64,000 bases of DNA from Adineta steineri (GCA_905250115.1 CAJNOI010000109.1:261550-325549), one strand, 5' to 3'; positions 1 to 12,140 are shown, counted from the stretch's first letter. Translations and numbers: made by a program. The notes: generated by a model not told the origin, from the sequence alone.

Positions 1-758
1 ATTCGATCTATCGCATCACTTAATCACTGTATTTATTTCACTGATATCATTTTCAACTATTTTAGCCATTATCTTTCTACTTCGATCAAATAATAGAGTA
101 TAAAAATTAGTCTACTTATTTTCTAGTAAAATAATAGAAAACAGGAATAAACTGACATTAGAAACTATAATTAAAAACGCAATAATATATAATCTTCTTT
201 AAAAAAGTATTTTTATAATCATAATATAAGCGTGTATTTAATTATCTACCGCTCTTCCATACATCATCAACACTCGCCTATCCTCCAGATAATTTAACAA
301 TATATTAGTAAGTTAGCAAAATGTCGAAAAACTGAATATCATAAGAATAAGTTATGATGATACTTTTATAATTCGACATTCAGATTTTTATCTAGCCTGC
401 ATGAATTTTAGAATATGGACGTGAGTATTGTTATACACTATTCTACTCACAGTCTCTTTTTATTACAAATTTTTTATTTGATAAAAGATATCGAATTTTT
501 GAGTTGAATAGACAGAAATTTAGACACTTAAGAAAACGAGTAAATTTGCATAATATTCAATTTTATTTTAGATTCTGCAAAGTTTTCTTTTTTAGAAAAA
601 TAAATCTTTAAATATTAATTTTTGACTTTGATAGAATTAAATAATTCTTCTTCAATAGTTTAATTCCACATCATAATAAAAAATGTTAACTTTGCCAGTT
701 GAATTCCAACCGAATAGTAGAAAATGTCGTTGTTGTCAAGAAAATATTCAACATCTTG

Positions 759-815
759 AAGGTGTGGGTGTCGGTCTGAGATCGACTAAAGAAGATACAC
801 TCACACCCACACCCT
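759..815. repeat. Telomere-like foldback repeat 1
   Basis: A G-rich arm (GGTGTGGGTG, from 761) is followed about 30 bases later by a C-rich arm (CACACCCACACCC, ending 814). It can form an imperfect hairpin. The edges read CTTGA before the G arm and CCCTAA after the C arm. Confidence 0.8.
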
Positions 816-1418
816 AATTATTTTATTTATATATTCATTTTTCATAGGTTTGATGTGTTTCGATGATATTCATATTTTTGAATAGCATTTGGTAAAGATA
901 CATTCTGCAGATGAGCTACTTCGCTTTTCTTATCATTTTTTTAATGTGTAAAATAAGAATAAAATCAATTGTGCAATACATTTCAGATAACAGATAATGT
1001 CGATATATCTTATTCTTGAGGAAGCGTTGTATTTCCTTCGTAAAGGAATGATTTTCGATGTGTTCTTTACAAGAATAACATTAGGTTTTGTTTGAAACAC
1101 ATTGTTTTTACATCCTTCCTACAAAAGTTTAATATCATATACATTTATTTATATTTACTGTGAATAATCCCTGACATTTCATATCAGTTTCGAAAAAGGA
1201 AACGGATTCATTGTTTTTCTTTATTGATAAATTCAAATGTTGTATTTGCTGCAAATATTTCAAAAAAAAATTTCCATCGATATCATTATGTAGGCGAACA
1301 GAGGAAAAAAGTAAACCATTTATTTTTTAATGTTCAGTTTTCAGTAAAATATAGAACAGTTTTTCTACTCTTCAAGTCAATTCTCATAGTTAATTATTGG
1401 AGAATGCAATTAAAAATA

Positions 1419-1467
1419 AGGGTGTGAGTGTGTGTATTTTATTTCAATCACACCCACACCCTCACCC
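1419..1467. repeat. Telomere-like foldback repeat 2
   Basis: G arm AGGGTGTGAGTGTGTG from 1420 and C arm CACACCCACACCCTCACCC ending 1467, with a ~14-base AT-rich loop. Same architecture as the other members. Confidence 0.8.
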
Positions 1468-2474
1468 ATTCTATTCGATCTAAATTTAAAGGTGCATAGA
1501 AATCGGGTCTGCTAAAATTCTAGTGAGACCCGAACCCGCGCGAGACCCGAGAAATTTTTTTGTTAGTTCTGGACCCGATCGGGTCTAGATTGATCCACAG
1601 CTCTCTAATCTTTTGTCAATGAGAAGATTATTGTTTATGATATTTCAAAAAAAAATAATTATGATTTATTATTAACAACAAAATTTATTAACATAAAAAG
1701 TTATATTCTGCCTCGTTTTTTTGACGGTAAATATGCATTGTAAAATCATATTTTAGAATATGTTATTTTTAAAAGGGAAAACAACTAAAGATCATGGAAC
1801 AGAAGCTGCAATTTACATTTTCTATATCAATTTAAGGAAAAAAAAGAAACCGATTTTTTTTCATCATTTATTGTAGATAATAGTTAGTCAGTAGGAGGTA
1901 AAGCATAAGTATAACAAAAAATAGTATTTTTTTGTAAACCTCTACAAAAGCTTTTTATCGTTTGTTCAGTAGTGTTACACTAGAAAATATCTCTCCTTCT
2001 TCTCTTCGCTACTTGTTTTTTTTCCACCCATGTATATTTTCTGCCACTGTAGCGTATTCCTTGTACAATCACTTTTCTGTTTGTTGCTATCTAGCATTTG
2101 AAAAAGTCTCAACGGAAATGCATGGCTTATTCTTTTAATAATCTTTGTTGTGATACAAGGTATTGTATACAGGCGGCAATGCATTTTTCGATGTAGTTTT
2201 GATTACTTTATCTGACTATAATCTAGAGGGGAACTATTGGTATTTTTTTTCAACATAAAAATAAGATTTTCACAAAATATGCTGGGAGTCAAAGGATTCT
2301 AAACATTTTAACCTTTATATTAGAGTTAGTCTATTGTAAAAATAGTAAATTTAATTTGTATATAAAACTATACCAACACACATATAATAGATATATAACT
2401 GTCTTAGATTGCTAATTGAATAACTTCATCGTATCGTCCGTTACCTATCATATCTTCGATTATCAGTTGAGAAG

Positions 2475-4538
2475 ATGCGTCTTTTTCAATTTATATCAGA
2501 AATCAATCTGTTTGAGACAGATGCGACCGATAACATTAGTATTCGAATTCAACGTTTAACTACTTGGTTTTTTATTTCGACTTTTACCACAAGTTTACTG
2601 ATCGTGACTATTTATGCATCATTATATGCGGGAGAGGTACACATTACAATCCAAAATCCAACTATTGATTTATATGCGGAATTAGCAGCTAAATATTCAA
2701 TAGAATGTGACTGTTCAGAAACATCCATTCCTCATAAAGAATTCATTAGTCTTCAACCGATTTATCATCAAGTTTGTTCGAGTGATTTTGTTACGCAACG
2801 TTGGATTGATTATCTATGCCATTCAACTGAACATTCTTTCTATTTTTATGCTGATTTTCGTTCAACCGCTGTGCAACAATTTCAGCTATTGGCTATACTT
2901 TGTCAATTAAGCATTCAAGAAACTAAAGATGGTCTTGATTTGTTTCTTCATACTGAAATTATTAGTGACAAACTAATGAGTAAAGATTTTCTTGTAGCTG
3001 AAACTCAAGCTCGTATTGGCACATTCAAAACAAATGCACCTGATGCATTGCATTATAAACTAATGTTCATTCGTGAGATGATTGCAGGCAATGCTCTCTT
3101 ATCGTCAACCCCAAATATTTTCCAATTTATGTTTCAATATCATGATTACGGATACGGACCTGTTTGGAAGATTAATCATGAAAATGTTTTTCACCAAACT
3201 GACGGTAATTTTTGTACTTGCAAGGAATTTTTTACGTGTTATTCACGCGCAGGATTCTTTGGTGGTAGTCTTTTTAATAGTGATAATTCGTTTGCTTATT
3301 TATATATTATCGATGGATGGTATACTGGATGTCGACCAATTGATTCACTTCTTTCATCAACATTAAAAACTTTTTATAATTAAACAATGATTAATTCATT
3401 GTTACGATATTTTAATAATATATCATCAAATTTTACATGCTTAGATGCAAACAAAGAAAGTATATTTGATGTGAATACTAATTTGTCAACTATTGTTGAA
3501 TCAGGTTTTATTGAAAAATGGATTGACAATATAAATTATACATTATATTTTAATCATTGTGCACCAAAATTGTGTTTCTATACAATCAACAAACGTTTCA
3601 ACATTAATTATATTATAACTGCAATTATTAGTGTATACGGTGGTCTTTCTACTATTCTAAGTTTTATAATTCCAAGTATTGTAAAATCAATAATTCGGCA
3701 TAATGCAGAAACATCTCGCAGAGATTATTCTTTGAGACGATTGAAACAATTAATTTATGCAAGACAATTAGTCACTCCAAATCTAATCACCGAAGATTTC
3801 TTCATATCTCAGATGAATTCTGAAAGCGAATATTTTAAACATGTTACACCTAATCGCTTTTCTTATCTGTTGGAATTCGCACGTCAAACAATGAAAGTTA
3901 ACCAATTTATTTATAATTTCCACACAAATTATGGTATGTCGATAAGAAACGATACAGGGCATGTGCTAGTTTACATTGATACTCCTAGAGACTTGTATGA
4001 TGATAACAATATTACCTGTTCCCTTATTTTTGACCCAATTTGTGTATTACAAACCACTTTATATATACACATAAATAAAATAAACGTTCCTATACCTGGC
4101 TTCTACATATCTCTATTCTATGTTAATTCCTTACTATTAACACAACTCCAATGTTTGTATAATCAATCGTGTGTTAACAGTATTCGTAATGTACTTACCG
4201 AACAGCATCATTTCAGAGCATTATCTCAAACAAGTCGCTTTCCAAATAACGTCACCATTGATTTCCTTTCAAAGCATTTATTTACTGAAGCTTGGTCGCA
4301 AAACTTAAGTTATATGGGCTATTTTGAACAATGTCAACCTCATTTATGTTCGTACACAATCAATCAACGACGTACTTTCGTTTTACTCATGACAACTGTT
4401 ATTGGTCTGACCTCCAGTGTATCTATGATACTTCAGTTTATGTCACCATTTATTATATCTTTTATTCTTAAATGTTGTCGACAAACACAACAAACAAGCT
4501 CATCTGAAGATACTCAACGAGGTAGTAATTTTTTTTGA
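2475..4538 (+). pseudogene. Cys-rich two-TM family protein, interrupted by an in-frame stop
   Basis: One reading frame runs from ATG 2475 to TGA 4536-4538, interrupted only by TAA at 3381-3383. The first part has a short cytoplasmic N-terminus, a membrane segment at about residues 33-54 and a Cys-rich probable ectodomain (CDCSETSIP, HQVCSSDF, CTCKEF). The part after the stop continues the family pattern (HCAPKLCFYTIN, then a second membrane segment with YGGLSTILSFIIPS). It then carries a further partial C-terminal module ending in a third hydrophobic stretch (FVLLMTTVIGLTSSVSMIL). The paralog at 4982-6209 has Gln where the stop lies (YDQYCLN against YN-stop-TMIN), so a CAA-to-TAA change is the simplest reading. 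Two membrane segments around a Cys-rich loop resemble DEG/ENaC topology, but I see no diagnostic motif. I know the family only as uncharacterised bdelloid proteins. It could still make a truncated protein. Confidence 0.6.
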
Positions 4539-4981
4539 AATAAATCTTTTGACTTGTAAAACACGAAAACATAGACGAACTGATTATATCTACAGATTTA
4601 ATTGTAAAAAACCCACGAAAAATTGACCTTTGATGAGGGATAAAAATAAACTTTTTAGCTATTTATCTTCTCTTGGCTGCCGAAAAGGGTTAAAATGCCG
4701 ACAATTAATGCCGTAAGAAAAGATATACATCTATAAACCAACGAGTTTTTTTCGAATTTTCAGTGTTTATATTTACGAATATTAATGTAAGGATGTGGGT
4801 ATGATGATATGCAATCGATGACAGTTCTAATCTATAGCTTTTACTGTATATCAGAACTTTCAAAGAACTCTTGTTGAAAATTTATTTTATGATGTCAGTA
4901 ATAAGTATATACTTGGTTGTAGGTAATTTTCCTATTCGAACATATTTCAATAATATATGGACAAAATCTCATCAATACATT

Positions 4982-6209
4982 ATGACACTGAATATATTCG
5001 AGAATGTTGATAGGCCTAATCCATCTAATGAAGAATTAAATACGCAAAGAAAATGGACACGTGCATACGTCGTCGTATTAATCATAATAATTGCTAGTGT
5101 CATTTATATTACCATGCTGTCTTATCGAACAGATACAACGACTCTAGAGAAACCAACATTAGATGTATATGCAAAATTACCAAAGTCAGCTGATTGTTTT
5201 TGCACCAACCTGTCTATTCCTTATCACACTTTCGTTAATTTCAATCCACAACTTCATGAAGTATGCAAAAATCATTTTATTGAACCAGATGGTGAATGGA
5301 TGTCATTACTTTATGATTCGTATGAAGATCAACGACATAATAAACGAAACCTTCGTACATTTCAAGGTATGGCAATATTTCATTTTCAGGCAATACAAGC
5401 AATGTGTAAAATGGCTATAATGGCTGTCAATAATGAACTTACTCTCTTTCTGAACTCGACTTTAACCACTGTTGAAATACTTGAACCCGATCTATTTGAA
5501 AAGAAAATAAATACTACTATCAACAATTTTTGCGCTCAACACGATGCACTCAAATTTTCTTTATCCATTACAATTGATTCGGAATATGTATTCTGGAAAT
5601 GGTTTAATTTCAGCACTTACTACAAACTGGCATCCAGTAGTTGCACATGAGGCAACTAGTGGATGGATCTATATGCAAGCTGAAAAATATAATCTATCAT
5701 CATGCAATTGTGCGACAATGCCAGGTTGTGTAGAACCAATGTCTCTTGAATTGAACACAGGATCGAATTGGACAGTGCCAGGAATGATGATTGGTTGTTT
5801 ACCTCTTGAATCAATGCTTGAATCAACACTAGAATGTATATATGACCAATATTGTCTCAATACAATAACTCAAATTTTTTTGGCTGAGTCGATACAACCG
5901 CTTTTCTCTACTCGAACTCGCTTTAAACCAATCAATACGACAAAACTTACAACAATTGCTAGTGAACTATTCATCGAAGATTGGGGTGTTGAATTTATTT
6001 ATGAAAAGTATTTTGCTAGTTGCCAACCTAAAACTTGCTCGTATGTATTGTCAGAACGATTCTAAATTATGGATTCTATGGGGACAATTTTCACCATCTA
6101 TGGTGGTATCTGTATTTTACTTCAATTTATTATTCCGATTGGATTTAAATTGGTATATAAATGTTTTTATCGGCGAAATAGACAAATTACAGCAATGGAT
6201 ACTTCTTAA
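4982..6209 (+). pseudogene. Paralog of the 2475-4538 Cys-rich two-TM protein, frameshifted
   Basis: This tandem paralog starts at ATG 4982, although the frame is open from 4871. A membrane segment follows (AYVVVLIIIIASVIYITML), then the family motifs PTLDVYAKL, CFCTNLSIPYHTFV and LHEVCKNHF. The frame breaks near 5571-5576: the family sequence continues in the next frame as LIRNMYSGNGLISALTTNW, consistent with one inserted base. The second frame carries CNCATMPGCVEP, CLPLESMLESTLECIYDQYCLN and CQPKTCSYVL, then meets TAA at 6063-6065. Beyond that stop the same frame still encodes the expected C-terminal membrane segment (TIFTIYGGICILLQFIIPIG) and ends at TAA 6207-6209. The two lesions make a pseudogene likely. 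Splicing is an unlikely explanation because there is no room for an intron at either lesion. Confidence 0.65.
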
Positions 6210-6255
6210 TCGAGATTTTTATTCTGATAAAATCCATCAAAAACATTTTCTTTAA

Positions 6256-8129
6256 ATTGAAAACAATAACAATAAGCTTTTTGTATATTTATCTTCATAT
6301 TATTCAATAAATATCTTTGCTTTATTTGAAAAATATGTTTTTTCATTTTTCTATTTAAAGCAGTTTTTGATTTGCACAATTACAAGTTCAGAAAAATAGA
6401 TGATCACTTTAGTGAGGATGGGTGTGAGTGTATGCATAAGATGATTTTAATATACGCATCGATTCAATCTCGTTTATTTAGGAACAACTGAGAAAATAGA
6501 TTAATATAAATAAATATTATAATTTAGTTAAGAGATTAATTGTATAAGATTATAAACAATTTCAATCGTCAGATGATGAGTAGCTGCCTGATTCGACTTC
6601 GAATATAATTACAGATTTCCAAACATCATAGGGCCTATCATACTCTATTATAGATAGCTATCTCATGATTCCAATATAATATATTCGTACCTAGGTTTAA
6701 ATAACAACAACCACCGGTTCTAAGCAAAGTCATGTTCAAAAATAATTTCACAGGTTAAATATCCACTTTCTTCTTGAAGAAAATACAGATTCAGTAACAT
6801 AAAATAAAAAGTACTAACGACATGACCAATTTGGATCATATGAAATAGATACAGGCACTTGTGGTGCGACAATAATCAGCAAAAATCATCACTGCATCGA
6901 TATATGTAGTCCTTCATTTCTATAGTGTTACTTTTCATTAAAGATTTGTTCGCGTTATGAACCGTAAGTTTAACGTTTCTTTTATTATTTTAAAATCAAG
7001 GTTAGCTATAATAAATTGCAGCCTACCACAAAATCTTGTATGACATATCATCCCATTGGCATATTATCTACTGCGATGATAATCTCAAATCAAATTTCCA
7101 CTAACATATATATAATATTAATCTAATAGAGCGATGCACAGATGCAGCTGTTACATCTTAAGGGTGTGGGTGTGAGTAGGTGTGGGTATGGGCGTGATCA
7201 TTAGTTGGAATCCACAGCTACACTTACACTCACACCCTAAGAAATGCATTTGACATATCTGACATGACAGAAATATTCTTCTAGAACTCGATAAAAAAAC
7301 TTACATTCAACAATTTCTATCTCATGATCACCACTATATATGATAATCTATAGCAACAAGTCACCAATATGTTCTATCTTATGAGAATCTCATGAGTAAT
7401 AAAATTTGTCTTTTTTTTTGCTTTTCTGCATATGCTAACAAGCTTTTAACTCCCTTACTCTCCTCTAACCCACTCACATACAAGATTTTTCTGATTCCTG
7501 ATTTTTCTTTTTCAGAATTTTTTTTCTGATTCTACCTTTTCCGGATTTCATGACAACACCCACTGATTATAATGTTATCTAAATGTTCAGTTATACAGAA
7601 CTGGAAAAAAATGAGCTTTATTAGAAAACATAGTTTATCAGCAAATAGTTATAGATAATTCACTGAGATTGATTTTATGTGGAGAATCTGAATCCATAAA
7701 TGATTTGGTAGTTGAAGATCATTCCTTGTCAGATTTTCTCTCTAATCTTTAATAAAAAGTGAGAGAAAAAAATTTCTTTATTCAAATGACGTCGTTTAAA
7801 ACAACAAGAAAAACACTTTTCTGCCACGTCAGTATTTAATATTCATTAGTAAAAATACAACCATAAGGCTGCTTTTCTCTGATTTTTAAGATAAATAATA
7901 TCGGTAGCATGATATATTATCATAAAAAATTGTTTTTCTCGACAACATATATCTTTGAAAGAATAAAAATGAAGAAATTAAAATAACAGATGGAAAACAT
8001 TAGTTAATAGAAATAAAAATCATATATTATCTTTTTTCTCTTTTCATATATTTTACAAGAAACGATATCAGTTCATTTTATAAAGTGAAACAATCTTTAC
8101 GAGACATAAAACTGTTTTGTCAATTTTTA
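6256..8129. other. AT-rich intergenic region with one foldback repeat
   Basis: No supportable gene. A solo G-rich arm without a partner lies near 6414-6434 (GATGGGTGTGAGTGT) and a full foldback repeat at 7161-7239. The rest is AT-rich with poly-T and poly-A tracts. Confidence 0.6.
7161..7239. repeat. Telomere-like foldback repeat 3
   Basis: Long G arm from 7161 with several GTGGGT/GTGTGGGT units (AGGGTGTGGGTGTGAGTAGG and onward), then a C arm CACTTACACTCACACCCTAA. Preceded by ATCTTA and followed by AAGAAA, matching the edges of other copies. Confidence 0.8.
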
Positions 8130-10163
8130 ATGGATCAGTCTGAATCTATGAAGACAAATGCAGATGAAACATCAAATTCGTTGCCAAAAACAACAGAGTA
8201 TGCTTCTTTTTTAAATATTGAAAATGTAACAAAGAAAATCGATTTTGTTTTTAGAGCTGAAGTCATGGTAAAAAAAAAGTTTACACGTGTTAAATTCATT
8301 ATCATTGTTACTGTTTTGATTCTTTTACTTGTTGGTATACCTGTAAGTATTGTTTTGACAAAAAAATCGGATACAAAAGCAACAAAGATGATGGTAAAGA
8401 CGGTAACAACAACAACACTAAACATGGAAACATCAACAACAGGTAGTTGTAAGAGATAATAAATAAATCGAATGAATGAGTTCGATAGATTATTTGTTGA
8501 AAATAACGATCACCTTCTATGAAAAGAACTAATTATCAGAGTTAGCAGTGAGAGAAATGATCTTCTTCCCAATAACCAATTTTTAATCATTACATGTCTT
8601 TTATTTGTTTAAAATATTTCAGGTATAGTCACAAAGACAAAAAGAACGACAGCAGTATATAGTAAGTAAAATACTACATATCCACTCTGCATATTTTTTC
8701 GATATAGCCATAGTTTTGTTTCGGTTCCAGTCGCATGAGAATCTAGGGATGTACCGAGTCTCTCGGGCTCAGTTCAGGCTCGGGCTCGGTCATAGCTCAA
8801 GTGTGAGGATGGGTGTGGTGAGTGCGGGTACTATCCTTTTCACTCTCACTCATACTTTCATCCACACCCACACCAACCTTTTAGATGAAACGCAAGAAAT
8901 AGTATTCGTCTTAGTAGAGATTATCAAAGATTTGGATAGTGAGGTAGCATCCTTCTTTCTCTTGCGCTGGCTCTGATTGTAGTACAATCGAGGGGAAATT
9001 AAGCACTCAACTGAATTTTATTTCTACATCTCTTCACATGCATTAAAGAAACAATTTTTTTTNNNNNNNNNNTTTTATTTCTACATCTCTTCACATGCAT
9101 TAAAGAAACAATTTTTTTTGCAATAGACCAATGCAGGTCAGCATACATGGCACAAACAACGTATGTAACTGGTACAGGTCCGTTTGGTTTGGCAGTGGCC
9201 GATGTCAATAACGACAGTAAACCCGACATTATTGTCGCAAACATTGGTAATGCCACTATCAGTGTTTTCCTCAACATTGATAATGGTACGTTTACTGCAC
9301 AGACAACTTACTCAATTGGCACGTGGCCAGTCGGTGTGGCAGTACTCGATGTCAATAACGACAGTCAACCAGACATTATTGTCTCACACAGGTATGCTCA
9401 CAACGTTCGTATTCTCCTCAATATCGGCAATGGTACTTTTACTACCCAAACCACTTACTCTACTGATGGCGATCCATACAGTGTGGTAATAAATGATGTC
9501 AATAACGACAACAAATTCGATATTATTGTTCCGAACTCTCTAAGTAATAATGTCGGTGTTCTCCTGGGTATCGATAACGGTACATTTGCTGCACAAACAA
9601 CTTATTTAACTGGCTTAACCCCGTTCGATGTGGCAGTAGTGGATGTTAATAACGACGGCAATCCAGACATTATTGCTCCAAATCATGGTAGTAATTACGT
9701 CAGTGTTTTATTCAACACAGGTAATGGCACGTTTACTTCGAAAACAATTTACGTAACTGACAGTGGTCAGTACGGTGTGGCAGTAGTCGATGTTAATAAC
9801 GACACCAACCCAGACATTATTGTTACAAACAGTGGTAATTGCAACGTCGGTGTTCTCCTGAACACAGGTAATGGCACGTTTACTGCACAAACAACTTACT
9901 CAGTTGGAACCCACCCGTTGAATGTGGTAGTGCTCGATGTTAATAACGACGGCAAACCGGATATTATTGTCGTGAACTATTTGAGTCACAATGTCGGCGT
10001 TCTCCTCAACACCGGCAACGGTAAGTTTTCTGCACAAACAACTTACGCAACTGGCACCCAACCACGAGATTTGGTCGTGATCGATGTCAATAATGATGGC
10101 AAACCCGACATTATTGTCACAAATGAAGAGGGTAACACTGTTAGTGTTTTATTGGCTTGTTAA
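8130..10163 (+). CDS. Membrane-anchored FG-GAP/VCBS repeat protein (3 exons)
   Basis: Proposed exons are 8130-8448 (or 8442), 8623-8661 and 9127-10163. Acceptors at 8621-8622 and 9125-9126 and the donor GTAAGT at 8662 join in one frame, giving about 464 codons. Domains in order: a cytoplasmic tail of ~55 residues; one membrane segment (KFIIIVTVLILLLVGIPVSI); a Thr-rich stalk; then seven ~48-residue FG-GAP/VCBS repeats. Each repeat has a DVNND-x-x-PDII calcium-binding-type loop and a G-NGTF-AQTTY boundary. Such repeats form integrin-like beta-propellers, and the orientation implies an extracellular propeller on a short anchor. The ligand is unknown. The second intron (8662-9126) holds a telomere-like foldback repeat and a 10-N gap. 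The choice of first donor (GTAGTT at 8443 or GTAAGA at 8449) changes only two residues. The repeats are so regular that bacterial ancestry is possible but unproven. Confidence 0.85.
8800..8880. repeat. Telomere-like foldback repeat 4 (intronic)
   Basis: G arm GTGTGAGGATGGGTGTGGTG from 8801 and C arm CATCCACACCCACACC ending about 8875. It lies inside intron 2 of the FG-GAP gene. Confidence 0.75.
9016..9119. repeat. 47-bp duplicate flanking a 10-N gap
   Basis: The 47 bases at 9016-9062 (starting TTTTATTTCTACATCTC) are repeated exactly at 9073-9119, with ten N between them. An exact duplicate on either side of a short gap is typical of two contig ends that overlap and were not merged. It is probably an assembly artefact within an intron. 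Confidence 0.85.
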
Positions 10164-10298
10164 AATTAATTCACAAACTTCATTCTATTTATTCAATAAC
10201 ACTCTACTCATAAATTGAGAATATTACTCATTAATCAATATCTTTTAGGAGAGGGAGATCGTCATTTTTTTTTATAAAAATCTTTTTTCGCGATTCTT

Positions 10299-10355
10299 AG
10301 GTGTGGGCAGGAGTGTCAAGATGAGCGAGGACGACAGTTGCACACTCCCAACGGA
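10299..10355. repeat. Telomere-like foldback repeat 5 (degenerate)
   Basis: G arm AGGTGTGGGCAGGAGTG with the diverged C arm GCACACTCCCAAC. The weaker match suggests an older copy. Confidence 0.5.
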
Positions 10356-10506
10356 TCAGATTTCGATGCTAGCTTTTTCAAGTGACGATTTTTCTAATGC
10401 TTTTCGATCGTTTGCTTATTCTTTAATTATCTGTATTACGTCTTACATATTATTCAGCTTGTTTTTTTCTCTGTAAATGCCAATATCTACTTTCTTCTTG
10501 TGTATC

Positions 10507-10556
10507 GTGTGGACGGGTGTGGATGAGATAAATAAGATACACCCACACCCACCCAT
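10507..10556. repeat. Telomere-like foldback repeat 6
   Basis: G arm GTGTGGACGGGTGTGG and C arm ACACCCACACCCACCCATC, separated by about 17 AT-rich bases. Confidence 0.75.
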
Positions 10557-11150
10557 CAAGGCAAATAGTCATTAGTGACTTATCTAAGGTTATTTCATGT
10601 CTCGACAATAATTTTCGATATGGGTGGATGATGTATATTATGCATTCTATCGAAGATCCCCGTAAATGAATCTCTATAAGCTTTTTCATATTTGACTTTT
10701 TATTTCTATTATTCTTTGAATAGAGAAACTAATGTTCAGATTTTTTCGCAAAAACGCAAAAGAATGATTTCTTGATATGGCAAAAAGAAGTTGCTAACTG
10801 GTACCATCTAAAACATGATGGGATGTAAATAAAGACCGCAACTATGATAGAGAAGAACTTGAGGAATTAAAACAACAAAGTCGTCCTTATGTGTCATATC
10901 CACATGCACACTGTTTTCGTAGAATATAGCTGCAATAGAATACTTTCCAACGATAGATGACTCATACCACGTTTGATTTCAACATTATTTATCTAGGAAG
11001 AAGACAACATTGCATCACTTAACAGGTCACTATCTCGTTCTGTCTCAACTAATATGCAAGATGATAAATGATATATAAATCCTTTTCTACTCACTATTTT
11101 TGATACTGTCTTCTGTTCTTCTATTATTGCATCGAAATTATTATAACAAA

Positions 11151-12140
11151 ATGACTTCGGCATCTGGTTATATTACTCAATTCAATAAAGAAACGAATGT
11201 TGGTTATATTCAAACACAAGACGATGAAGCCAACAAACGATGTCTTCAATTCCATCTGCATAGTTTAAAAACCCATTCGAGACGATATGTGACTAAAGAT
11301 AATTCAATATTCGTTGATGAATTATTTGATTTTAATATTGTTCAGCATGAAGATGGAACAATAGACGAAGCAGTAAATATCAGACATCGTGTTTTAAAAT
11401 GTCCTATTCTCGGATGTTCACGAATCCAAGCGTTTACACATAAAAAAGCGTTAGATGAACATATTGAAAGTAAACATTGTCGAGTGAAGAAAGTTGGCAA
11501 AACGACATCACAGGAGTTGCTTACTTGGCCATCACAAAACAAACAAACCAAGACAAGTAAGTCAACGTTAATATAGCTCTAAGCTAGTTATTATCATAGC
11601 AGATTACATTCTCTTTTTTCTGTATTTTTAGCTAAACAATCACGGTCGTTTCTAATCGATCTTTTGGCTCCTTCAGCCTCAGTTATAGGCCGTTTCATTG
11701 GTAAAAATGGTGTCAATCTCAAACAATTTGAAGAAGCAAATAATGTCCATCTCAAAATTTTAACAAAAATAGCCTTCAATAGTTTATTGCCAAATTCAAT
11801 TATCCGAGTTCAAGTTAGACTATTTGATGCGAAAGTTAATGCTGATGTAGTGAGTACAAAATTAAAACTACTTTGGGATAGAGCAGCTCACAAACAACAA
11901 GTCCACGAAGACCGATCCAAGCAATACTTCGCACAAAGACGACTGCCAACTTCAAGAGAAATAGATTTTGATAGTGATACGAGACATGCAAGAGCATTTA
12001 TATTAGCTGATGATGAGTTGATGCGACAACGAGCAACAAGGTATGAACAAACAAAAATACTTATACGAAAGCAAAAAGCACGATTTGGTTGGGCTTTGGA
12101 GATGCATCGATGTGCGACAACAGAAGATTGTGAACAGTGA
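11151..12140 (+). CDS. Cold-shock-like, zinc-finger and KH-domain protein (2 exons)
   Basis: Exons 11151-11556 and 11632-12140 join through donor GTAAGT and acceptor TTTTTAG into 304 codons in one frame. The N-terminus resembles a cold-shock fold (GYITQFNKETNVGYIQ ... FHLHSL). A C2H2-like finger follows (CPILGCSRIQAFTHKKALDEH, ending in SKH). The second exon encodes a KH domain with the GxxG loop in VIGRFIGKNGVNLKQFEE, then a basic, Arg/Gln-rich tail. All three modules bind nucleic acid, so a post-transcriptional RNA-binding role is likely; the target is unknown. The zinc finger is called from Cys/His spacing only, and the cold-shock domain is diverged with incomplete RNP motifs. The start at 11151 is the first ATG that begins directly on the folded domain; the frame is open upstream but without a better Met. 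Confidence 0.75.

Larger units (their letters stand above)
1..2474. other. AT-rich intergenic region
   Basis: No gene is supportable here. The only ORFs are short, low-complexity and without recognisable domains. The stretch holds two telomere-like inverted repeats (listed separately) and a small GC-rich block around 1510-1590 that contains the palindrome GACCCGATCGGGTC. The last ~100 bases probably contain the promoter of the gene starting at 2475, but I see no distinctive core element. Confidence 0.6.
10164..11150. other. Intergenic region with two foldback repeats
   Basis: No supportable gene. Contains foldback repeats at 10299-10355 and 10507-10556. The remainder is AT-rich, without coding character on either strand. 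Confidence 0.6.

Noticed and set aside
1224-1427. 67-aa ORF
   Set aside because: Low-complexity AT-rich translation with no domain, and its end overlaps a foldback repeat.
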